64,000 bases of DNA. It comes from Echinometra lucunter. Its lineage: Eukaryota; Echinodermata; Echinoidea; Camarodonta; Echinometridae. Positions 53,901-64,000 of the stretch are shown piece after piece. The stretch's first letter is position 1. Each line of letters starts with the position of its first letter. The notes under the pieces are model-generated. The model ran no database searches. It saw nothing but the letters and a program-made list of their open reading frames with translations, and was not told where the DNA came from. The stretch is taken from assembly GCA_029962745.1 (NCBI GenBank), contig CM057169.1, forward strand, positions 20,986,143 to 21,050,142, given 5' to 3'. Made by a program: the position numbers and the translations under genes.

Positions 53901-56900
53901 TGTATTTGTTATTTTTGTTCTAAAATGAATACTATACATGTACATGTACATGCACATTGTGCCTGTATTGATTATGAAGTGACTAAAAATGTTGATATCA
54001 TAATATCATGCATTTTACATTATTTGAGTGTATCAAGTGATACAAATTAAATTGACCCCCCCCCCCAAAAAAAAAGAAAATTTTAGTTAAAATCGACCTA
54101 AGGCTAATAGCATTTTTTTTTATTGTAGGAAAATTACTTTGTTGTCTTTATATCAACCTCTTGTTTCTATTTGCCTCAAGACTTGTTACTATATAACAGA
54201 AGAAGCAAGAGTTGTACATTGTACAGTAGTATACATGTGTAATTTTTTTTTTTTTCATGTGTTGATGTAAGAACTATTCAGTAGGCTCATACTGTCAGTA
54301 CAGGTAACTATGCATGCAAATATAAAATGTATTGATCTTGTGATCTGAGGCTTGCTTCCTGGTGGATGTTTATGGGGTGGGGGGGGGGGGAGAGGGGGGA
54401 TAGGTCATTTTACACGTACATGTACAGTGTATTTTTCAAAGAGATTCTTCGCTGTTTTAGTCTGCTCCTTTTGCATAGTGTTTATGTACCTTACTACCAT
54501 CTGTCTGTCTGTTTGTGTGTCTCTCTCTCTTGATCTCCCCCCCCCTCCTGTCTGGTTCTTTCCGCTCTCTTTCTTCCTTCTTCCTTATCGTATATTTTGT
54601 GATTATTTTCATGCCGTTTGTGTAACTTGTCCTTTTCTCTTGAATTTTATTTAAAACTCCATTTGTCTGTTCATTTCAATTGTTTTTGTTGTTGATGTTG
54701 CTTTTTCAGGGGATGCTTTGTTTGTTTGCTTTTTCTATTGTTTACATTTATTTCTTATTGTTTTCCAACCGTCTCTTAGATATTATAACATTCTCCCCCC
54801 CTATGCCAGTATGCCATTGTCTCAGAGCTTTTTCCCTTGTATTCTTTCTTTTTGAGTGACTCATGAAGGTCATTGCCATTGAGTATGAATACTATACTAT
54901 ACATTTCTTTGATTTGTTGCAACACATTTACTCTGAATATAAATGAGTCAGTGATGACAGTGCTCATCTTAGGCGAGTACAGCTTTTTGCTCTAGTTTTT
55001 TCTATGGGTGCCTGCAGCATGACTGCAGCTTGAATTAAACTCTGCTTGCTTTTCAAGTATTAATTCCTCAGCAGAAACGAGGGAGATGTACGAGATTTAA
55101 CAGCAAGTGGCTTCTTGTTATGTATGCATCTCTACATGAACCCATTTGCGAACATGAATCACGTACAGCAGCGCTGCCAAGTTTTCCTTTTTGCAGTATT
55201 TTATACTGTTTTTGATAAAAACTACTGCAGGTTTTATGGAAAATACTTTTTTCCCCAAAATTGTTTTACTACACGTCTATTGCAGAAAAGGTGAAAATAC
55301 TGTTTTTCCATCCAAAATACTCTTTTTTCATCCCTCAAAATACTGCAGTGCTCTTCACAAGGTTAGCATCCCTGCGTACAGTGATGCTGTATTAATGGAA
55401 TGAGAGAATTAATTTGTCAGGTTGAAGTTGTAATTTTGAACATGGGATCTTTCCATGCAAGAGACTAGGTTTTGTTTACGTGTATGTTAATCTGTTACTA
55501 CTTCAAATTTTGTATACATGTAGTTCTAATACAAGCGTGTAATTCCGTTGGTCTCATGAATCTTCAAATGCAGAAGGCTGACAAGATTGAAACTCTCAGT
55601 CTGACTCAGTTGCCATCATTCTTGAGAGAGAAATGGCAAAGTGCATTTATACTGGTCACGCGAGTAATGAGTGTGCGACAATAAAGTGCAGTCCTTTGTT
55701 ATTGCCAAAAGAATATGCTCAGCCCCCCCCCCCCTTCCCGGCCGGCTCAGTTTCCTTCCTCGTATTAGAACAAGCCTTTTTGTTACTCAACTGTGCTGTA
55801 GCCACTCTATCGTTTATGTACTGAACTATTCTTCAGGCTTCCTTACTGCTTTCCTGTTTGTTGTTGCAGAGATGGATTAACCCTTAAACTGATCCTGATT
55901 TGGATATTAAGCTCTGATTGTTGGCCTCATAGACTATGACTCCTGTTGGCCACCGTACACTGAGCTGCAGCCCCTCTCTCTCCACTACATTTATCTGAGC
56001 CATGCTCCTTTAACCTATTCCTGACAGAGAGTCCACATTGTGTTGTTTGGCCCAAAAACTTTAGATGCAGAGCCTAAAAATCATATGGATTCTGCAGAAA
56101 GAGCAGAAAAATTATACCCATACTGTCCCCTTCTTGGTTGCATCAGTACCTGTACATGTATGTTTTGTTTGATGCTGAAATTTTTTAAAAGAAAAAAAGC
56201 ACTAATATTCTTAAATTGGCAATGCAGTGAATACTTTAAAGTCACTGTTTAATGAAGCAATTTGGCATCTTTTAAAACCTACTTCTCAATAACCTTTCAA
56301 CTTGTATTCATTACATATATTTATAAGAATGATGTTGCAATAAAAATAAAAATACTGATGTTGCCAATTTGAAGAACAAAAAGTGATCAAAGAAGGGTAA
56401 GTTCAAGCACTTCCTGTGAAGAATGGGTTTGGTAGCACAGAGAGAGGCAAGACTGTCACATGTTAGCCACACTGATGTGAAAACAGATCAAAATATATGG
56501 AGTTATGACTCATTTCAAACATTGTGTCACAAGTTAGTGCAGGATAGAGATATCAGTCGAGCTTGCCAGATACAGTGATTGGTTGTCATGGATCAATATA
56601 GTGTTCTTTTAAGCCTGACGTGGAGATACAATACAGCTGATACATGTATGTTGCTCAGCTACATGTAAATGAATTGTGAATTTGTAATGTACATGCTATT
56701 GTACATGTAGATTTATGTACGTGTATAAATCTACTTTGGATCTGTGACGAGTTCCTGTTATTTTTCTGAAGTCTGCCAGGTTTATCTTAAGATTACATCA
56801 TGGGGATGTGGAAAGTTAGCCTGACAATGTGCAAATGGACATGTGATAGTGGAATTGTGTAATCTTCAGGATCTATTAGACTTGTGATGCAAATAAATGT

Positions 56901-59900
56901 CTACGTAACTCTGTTTTGTTTGCTTAAAAGACAACTATGCAGAATTTGAATGAGGTAGAGTTAAGTAAATATCAGCATGTCAAAAATGCTTCATGTACAA
57001 TTCATTTGAGATCATCAATAAAGTCAGCATTCTTTGGACTTCATTTCATATTATAAACTTGTACAAGGGATCATTGATGAATACAGAGTTTGACTTCAAC
57101 TTTAATAACAGCTATCTGTGCAACTTGCCAAAAATATGTCTAAAAATGCTCCAACATGTGAAAGACAGCAACAAAAGAGACAAGCTACGTGTACTTGTAC
57201 TCCCTGTGTAACATACATTTTGTAGCTGTGTTGAAGGAGGCAGGATTTGTAAGTTAATTAGATCAAGTAGGGTGGCTTAATCCTTGGAAGTCTGAGGTAA
57301 TCAACTGATCAAGTTTTACCCCCTTTAGGATTTAGAGGGCACTCGTCTCACTTTGGCTCTGACTCTACCCCGGCATTGTTTTTCTTATCATCACTGAGCA
57401 GAGTGTAATGCACATGAACTACATTTAGTCGTGATGTACGTTGTATATTATAACTTATTCACATAGACAGGACTGGAAATTTAACCTTCTTTTCAACCGC
57501 GGATGTATGTAAAGGAAGTCATGTGGATGTTCCCGAGGACAGTCAAGTTGTACGTCATCAAATTTTACAGTTTCCACTCCCCAAATTGTTATTGTTAACA
57601 AAAACTGGCAAAGTTCCTTTAGCAAAGGATTTTGTAGACTGCACTCTACGATAGACCGGTAATGATACATTCTGTGTGATGTATTTGCAGAGTATAGAAA
57701 TGAGCTGATGGTGGAGTAGATGATTTCTTGACTTCGTATTATTTGTACTATATTTGTTTGTGTTTGAATTGGAACATCCGCTACCATGGCAACAAGTAGG
57801 AAGCTACATCGGTCAGGGCTAAACATGCTGTCCTGTATGTCCCGAGATATACACGTTCATGTACCATGTAAGTTGCATTTTTTATAATAATTGATGATGA
57901 TAATAATAATGATGATAATAATGATAATAGTAATAATAATAATAATATAATAATAAATATGATAGTGTTATTAACAGTGATGAAAAATGATAACAGCAAC
58001 TGCATTACAGAATCAGTTGCATTTAATGTTTATTGCCATACATGTACATGTACATGTAGTTAAACCAATTGTGCCTTCACATTTTGTTACAAACTTTTAT
58101 GCAAATTTTACGCAGTTCACCATAATGGCAAAAGTTGAAATTAAAAAAAAACCTGGAAGTGACATGTCACTTTACATGCAAAGATTTCAGCAAGAGCAGT
58201 GATGCATGTAAACTTTGGATGGGGGAAAAACACAGTTGTACGTCCATGTCAAATATTATTGTGGAAAGATAACACCTTGTTACATGTAGTTTTATTGAAT
58301 GCCTTTACAGGTGCATGCGTGTCAGAGAGAAAATGATGACATCATACCTATATTTAGACATCATCCACAAGCCATGCCCTTGCAAATCAAAACAAGCTTG
58401 AATCCATCATCATTAATGATGATATCTGAAGTGTCTGTGTTATAATCCTTTAGAGTTCTTGTGAAACTGAAACATGAACTGCTGCTCTTGTAAGCGTAGG
58501 CACTTGATGATACACACAAAAAAATAATTCATGAGGAAGAAGATTAAAAATACATATTTTTTTTTGTATAGTGGTTTCGAGATTAAGTATAATATGTCTC
58601 ATGGTTCAGTTATCCAGATCCTGATAATTTTGCAATGCTGAAACCTCTATTACATTAACCATGGTGGGGAAGCAAGGCAGTTGCTTTAATGATTTAATGC
58701 CTTATCTGGTCTACTATTGAATGGATTTTGATATTGGTGAAGAGCTTCTTGCGAACTCTTTGGATCGTAATGGCTGCATGATCATGGCAAATCATCGTCG
58801 TGACTTTGAGAGGCTAGAATCCAGAGACCATGGCCGATTCATGGGTAGGAATCTAATTGCTTTGCGGAATCAGTTTTGAATTTTCATATTGCGACAGGCT
58901 GCCATGTCGTCTGAAACTGGTCAGCCTGGTATTGCGCAATGTCGCTAGGAAGTAAAAGTTGTGTTTTCTGTGCATTGCCAATTCTTTTATGTTTTCATAA
59001 TCTTGTGTATGTTTCATACTTCAATAAGTATGCTTCATCTTAATTTCATGTATACATCCAGGTCTAGTTTCAGCCCTGCTTTATTGCTTCTTTGAGTTAT
59101 GAAGCGAGATAAGAAAATTATTATTTTGGGGGGAAGATGCGAGGTCGGTACGGTTAGATTTACAGTCGATATTTAAAGCTCGGAGGAAAAATTTCAATAC
59201 CAGACCGCGGAGTAGAATCTTGGGAAGTGACACGCTTCGGATATCTAAAAAATGCTTCCTAATATATAATTTTCTTGACAGTGAGCTGTTTGCCACGCCC
59301 ACAATATTTCCAATTATTAATATCTGACTATTGATGTGAGTTGACCGCTAACTTTGTATGTTGAGCAACATTGATGTTTAACTTTCGCTTTTATACCAAG
59401 GGCTAGATCTACTTGCCTTCACTCTACTTTCTTCAAGTTCAGCTTGAAATGATTTGGAATTTCCCGGTGACGTACACCACACCTATTTCCAATTACGAAA
59501 ACCTGCTAATTTTGTGCATTGACAAATAGGTTGGCATCTTTATAGCGTAATGCTTTCGATATAACATTGACGTTGAAGTTCTACACGAGCTTGGAACATT
59601 TGCAGCTTTCCGACTTCTTTTCTTCAAAGTATACTTGTAACTTAATTGGAAGCTCTGGTTTATCGGATATATCATACACTGAATTGTCACTTCAATGATT
59701 TTAGAATGGTTGCCTAGAATGAAGAAGAGGCGCTGTAAAGGGGGTATGTACCGGTACTTATCCACTTTTTCATAAAGGTACACAGAGTTATCAAAGAATT
59801 AAGGGCTGATTTTGGAATATCTCAAGGAAAATACCTGTGTGATGCGCACTCAGAGCTGTTGAGAGTGTTTCATTTTGTTCCAAGCGACATGTACATGTAA

Positions 59901-62900
59901 TTATTTCCTTGCTGCACAGTACGTGAAGAAAATACAAAAGTCCTTGCTTAATTTTTGCTCATTGCTGGCTGTTTACTGATACACAAGTTAGTTCTTAGAG
60001 ACATTTCAGCAGGCATCAATGATTGCATTTATTCAGCATTATTTTAATTAAGACCTCCCCCCCCTTCATGAATATATTAATTTACAAAGTTTGCTGCACA
60101 ATCCTGCTGATACCTTTGAGTATGTACTGTGTTGGGTTTATTTGCAGAATATTTATACACAACTGTACATGTACTTGTACCTATCTGCTTGCATTTACAG
60201 TCAGCTGAACATTGTATTTGTCTTTTGATATGCAGTACCCAAAGCTCTGAATCAGTACAATATTTTCATTCAACAGAGGTCACATGTTTCTGTGTAATAA
60301 AGTTGATGGGATGGCAGGAAGTTACAAGGGAAATCCCTAGCTTTTGTTTGACCCGCTAACAAGGCCTTTTGAGGAAAACACATGCAGTGGGCAGAATCAC
60401 TGCTTCAGTCTGCATTTTAAAGGGTTTTTCTCTGCAGGGTGTCTTTTACAAACATGCATTGTACACCTTCAATTCATCAGAAAATGAAAAATCTTTGTTA
60501 TGTGTTTGAGAAGGAGTCCAAAGACAATTTTTGTGTTTTTATGTATATGCATCACATATATCAACATGATAATAAATGAAATTAAATGAATGAATCAATC
60601 AATCAATCAATGCATGCATACTGCATAGTATTGCAATATTCATGCAAGTGTTGATGTCAGAAAGAATCACTAAAAATGAACATTTCAAAAGATTCGTCAG
60701 ATTTAGATGAAATAAATGATAGAAGACTTTACATGTGTGTTGTATGGACGCATCTCAAAGTTTTTGACTTAAAATGAAGCGCAGACTTTTTGTAGAAAAT
60801 GTCTTTACTGTTAATTTCTTGAAAAATTCGACAAACCAAGAAATTACCAGTATTGTACTTGTACGTACATGTAGTTCCTGCAATAAGTTCTCACTGTACT
60901 ATCTGAAATATTCAATGTTTTACAAATTACCTGTTGACTACTGAATTATTTTGTTCCCATAGGCTTAATAAAGAGGCTTCCCAGTGCCAGTGGCCATTGG
61001 GTTAACAAGGACAAATTTAAACCAAACAAAAATACTTTTTTTAGAAAAATGGTGAAGAAGCAGGAACCGGAATGTCCAGCAATGCATTGTGTACACAACC
61101 CTTGGAAATCAATGTAAATTGTAGGTATTTTGAAAATAATACAGAATGGACTGCATTTAACTGCTCAAAGTTCATTCAGTGATATTATGGCAAGAAGTTT
61201 CCCAAATGTACTACGTGTACACACTGTACCAGTGCACCAAAATATACTGGTATTACATCATACAATGTACCACTACCTACTCATTTTGGTTCTATATGCC
61301 TGTACATGTACATGTACATGTACATGTATGGTCATTGAAATGTCTTCATCAATCCTTTAATTCTTCGTACGCTTAGATCTTAATCTCTCTTTTAAAGTTT
61401 ATTGACATAAAATCCGTTGGGTACCATGAACTTTGGGCATGCAACATTTGATATATTACTAATTACATGTTCAGATAATGAATCAGCTTTGGTCCATATT
61501 TTTCTAGGTGTTTGTATCCATTAGTATAAAAGAGGAGTGATTTGTATATTTGTCATGTGAATACCTCACATTGGGATTGACTCACCTTTTGTCATGTGAT
61601 AGTCACCTATACATTCTGTGGATAAAATCAGAGAATGTTTATCGGATGAGGATTAGAATGTATATGAGCCTTTTGGATAGAATGATGATTAATAAAATGG
61701 TATGCTCACTTTATCAGGAGTTGAGTCTTGTATGCTGGAGCTTACATCAAGATGGGTCATTGTGAATTTTGATAGCGGCTATGGAGAATCTTGTTGAAAT
61801 TTTTTAAAAACTGTATTTATTGGTCACAGAACAATGTACATCTGGTCTACTGAAAGGAAAAATTTGCAAAAAATCATTTACATGTACATGTATGATAGGC
61901 AGCTTGACAATTGTGAAAATGGACTTATTTCTTGAAGTTTGATACATGTACATGTACATGGTGAGAATACGTGTATGATCAGGACCATACCGGACTACAT
62001 GTATGTATAATATGTGTATTGTTACTTGAGAGAGCATTGACACTGGAGGACTTATTTTGTTTTTTCTGCACTACTAACTCCATGCACCTTGCACAGGAAC
62101 TCTCATTTGCACATCCAAGAACGATGTCTTTTTATCCTCTTAATATTTATGCAAATATAGACATAGGCAAGTATGGTGTTTTATTTTGGAAAAAAATACT
62201 GTTATTTTGTAAGATTTGAATGAGTGCTTCGCAAAAGTTGTGTCTTTTGAAATGGGCTATGGGCTTAAGATTTTTCAAAATTGTATAAATCCTCTCAAAA
62301 AAAAAATTGTGGAGGATGTGAAGCCCTTGAATCCTTAAGAAATTCTTATACACGTAGTTGCCTCCTGCCTCCTGACAGAGGCCACACGGATAGGGGAATA
62401 CATGTATATGTATGGGCAGGATACGGGCTCCGTACGCTATTATCGTAAGCTAAATGTAAAACTAGGAATAAGCAACTGATTTCAACCCATATTTGTCAAC
62501 AAATATAATTTTTTATAAGTTTTGTACATGTAGGTCTGACTTCTGGCCTTATGTCTACAGGTAACATGCGTACATGTACGGTGTATCGAAAGACTCAACG
62601 TATATATATTTTTAATTCGACTTGCTAGAAACGGGCTAGCAAACATACAGCCAAGTCTTTATTTTAATGTTTGTGGACATTCTCCATTTGAAGAATTTTT
62701 AAATTTTTTGTTTACAATTTTTGTTTTGTTTGTTTGGTTTTGTATAGTGTTTTCCTCTTTATTAAAGTCAGCAGCCTTGATATTTTAGTACATATATCAA
62801 ATGTACATGTACATGTATGATGCATGTACCTTCATGGCTTGCAGCCCACTAAATGTTCCTCCCCTTCATATATATACTGGTATTTACACTGTACCTATTC

Positions 62901-63259
62901 ATTGAAACTTGAGTAAAAACTTTCCAAGACGTGAAAAAGGGGAATCACAAGTACTGGTACATCTAATTTGCAGTGTGCACAGTGTAGTAGCTGCACACAC
63001 ATACATGTAGACATGTACAGAGATTGGTTTCTAGGCCTAATTCTATGTGATAACATGCCATTTTTGGTCCTGTATAATTCCTCTGCAGCATGTGCAACCT
63101 ACGAGAGTGGCATGGTGGCCTTTGAGGACTTCCCCACGAACCTGGGACCAATCTGGATCCTCGGAAAGCAGTACGATCTGAGCCAAAACCAGCTAGATGC
63201 TCGGCATGACGTCCTCTCCAGGCTGTGGTTTACATACCGCAAGGGCTTCTCAAATATAG
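50991..63259 (+). CDS. ATG4: ATG4 cysteine protease, first two coding exons
   Basis: Exon 50991-51024 (ATG in context CCACAATGTC; MSLLDANVSIL plus one base) splices in phase to exon 63089-63259, which ends in phase 1 at GTGAG. Exon 2 encodes FEDFPTNLGPIWILGKQYDL and RLWFTYRKGFSNIG, the N-terminal signature of ATG4A/B-type proteases. These cleave ATG8/LC3 precursors before lipidation and delipidate them during autophagy. The catalytic cysteine follows shortly after this point in the family (in GWGCMLR) and so lies beyond the window. The 12,064-base intron has no recognisable additional exon. A or B type cannot be decided: GKQ resembles A, FEDFP resembles B. The first exon is inferred from phase, Kozak context and donor. 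Confidence 0.85.
52070..52322. mobile_element. MITE with TTGTTTTATCTTTTATCTTA ends
   Basis: The left end GTATTCTGAAAGTTG-TTTTATCTTTTATCTTA is inverted at the right end as TAAGATAAAAGATAAAACAA…GAATAATGG. Inner ends AATTGTCATA / TATGACAATT also pair. Confidence 0.85.
55157..55376 (-). mobile_element. Dispersed repeat R8, copy c (inverted)
   Basis: Reverse complement of 23979-24186: GCTGCCAAGTTTTCCTTTTTGC … TATTGCAGAAAAGGTGAAAA … GGTTAGCATCCC. Confidence 0.78.
56010..56430 (-). mobile_element. Old R1 MITE, inverted
   Basis: TTTAACCTATTCCTGACAGAG at the left and GAAGAATGGGTT at the right. Interior reverse-complement R1 blocks (TTGTTTGGCCCAAAAAC, TTGCCAATTTGAAGAA) are preserved. Confidence 0.75.
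61303..61329. repeat. (TACATG)n palindromic hexamer array
   Basis: TGTACATGTACATG repeated over 27 bases. Shorter runs are at 53937-53952, 58039-58056, 61880-61892, 61945-61960 and 62802-62816. Confidence 0.9.
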
Positions 63260-63270
63260 GTGAGAATTTC

Positions 63271-63292
63271 ACCCCCCCCCCCCCCCCCCCCC
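63271..63292 (+). repeat. Poly(C) tract right after the ATG4 exon 2 donor
   Basis: 22 C begin 12 bases after the splice donor at 63260. The complementary G-run could stall polymerases or fold as a quadruplex (speculative). Confidence 0.9.
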
Positions 63293-63667
63293 GGCGTTCT
63301 ACCCCGTACTTCTCCCCTTGTAGAAAAGAGAAAAGTACCTCTGTACCCACGGTACGAACATAGTAATTTGATGGTATTTGTTCAAATTACTGTGTTTGTA
63401 CGATGAGTATCATCCAGGGTACTTTTTTTGCAAGAAGGGATGTTACCCATATGTACAGGGTGTACATGAAACCACCTTCCTTCCCCCACCCCCCACTCCC
63501 GGGAAAAGTGGGGGGGGGGATAGATAAATCTGAAGCCTTGCTAAGAAGTACGATCTGAGCCAACAACAGATAGAGACCTAAATCTCATCAACACTACACA
63601 CTGCTAAAGCTTCTCATATATCCTCTTCCCCTGCTCTACCAGCAATCAGGCACATTCATTAACTGTT

Positions 63668-64000
63668 AAAGGGGATACCCAATGCTGAAACAATGTTAGT
63701 TCATTTTAAAAAAACATGATTTTATTTGCAGAAAATCATCTGCCTAAAGTTTTAAAAAAGTCGAGTTGCCAAGAGAAACCCCAAATATGGCAAGATTTCA
63801 GCCCATTTTTGGCCCCTCAGCCGTGTCCCAGTTTCAATTGGGTACCCACAATGACGTCATTGTGGTTACCTTGTCGCGCAATTCTAGCAAAATGCGCGCA
63901 AGGTATAATACATATTGTACAGTCTAGCATGCGCCACAACTGCACTGCACGAAGTTTGGTAACCATGTCTACGTCATACTTCATACTCAAATTTTTAGGT
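63668..64000 (+). mobile_element. Dispersed repeat R6, copy b (runs off the window)
   Basis: Matches 31690-32080: ACCCAATGCTGAAACAATGT, CAGAAAATCATCTGCC, TTGTCGCGCAATTCTA and AATGCGCGCAAGGTATAATAC. TTAAAGG at the left end suggests a TTAA target. Confidence 0.82.

Larger units (their letters stand above)
51025..63088 (+). other. ATG4 intron 1: contents
   Basis: Holds a 250-base MITE (52070-52322), an R5 fragment (52649-52760), an inverted R8 copy (55157-55376), an inverted old R1 copy (56010-56430), an (ATAATG)n-like microsatellite (57888-57960) and many TACATG palindromes. Open frames here lack splice or family support. Confidence 0.65.

Noticed and set aside
57455..57826. 123-codon minus-strand frame in the ATG4 intron
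   Set aside because: No domain, no splice signals, and codon usage not distinct; probably chance.

Overview
The window is animal nuclear DNA, most likely from a sea urchin. Genes are split by GT-AG introns, intergenic DNA is full of short palindromic transposons, the palindromic hexamer TACATG recurs, and one repeat (11228-11880) looks like the sea-urchin SINE family SURF1. The species cannot be fixed from the sequence alone. There is one 500-base assembly gap (8380-8879).

Layout. (1) 857-5806, plus strand: the last six exons of PSMD1 (proteasome subunit Rpn2), with the 5' part outside the window. (2) 9299-28196, minus strand: an essentially complete ALG9 (ER mannosyltransferase of N-glycan assembly), rebuilt here from 16 coding exons plus a tentative first exon. 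PSMD1 and ALG9 converge tail to tail. (3) 33564-39808, plus strand: a five-exon gene with a TATA box, a signal peptide and a 12-base microexon. It encodes a 123-residue cysteine-free secreted protein that I do not recognise. (4) 41282-41444: an orphan coding exon. A decayed copy at 46.7/48.3 kb is split by a transposon. (5) 50991-63259, plus strand: the first two coding exons of an ATG4 autophagy protease, separated by a 12 kb intron; the gene runs off the window.

The genes are housekeeping functions (protein degradation, glycosylation, autophagy) and do not form a pathway. The most dynamic stretch is 31-50 kb. The DNA upstream of the secreted-protein gene (31.3-33.1 kb) recurs at 43.1-44.9 kb. 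An exon-bearing segment recurs three times (41, 46 and 49 kb). A 3.2 kb unit is tandemly repeated at 45.2-50.4 kb. Layered on this are hAT elements with 8-base target duplications, TTAA-flanked MITEs, LINE ends, tRNA-derived SINE heads and long hairpins. Several insertions are nested, so their order can be read directly.
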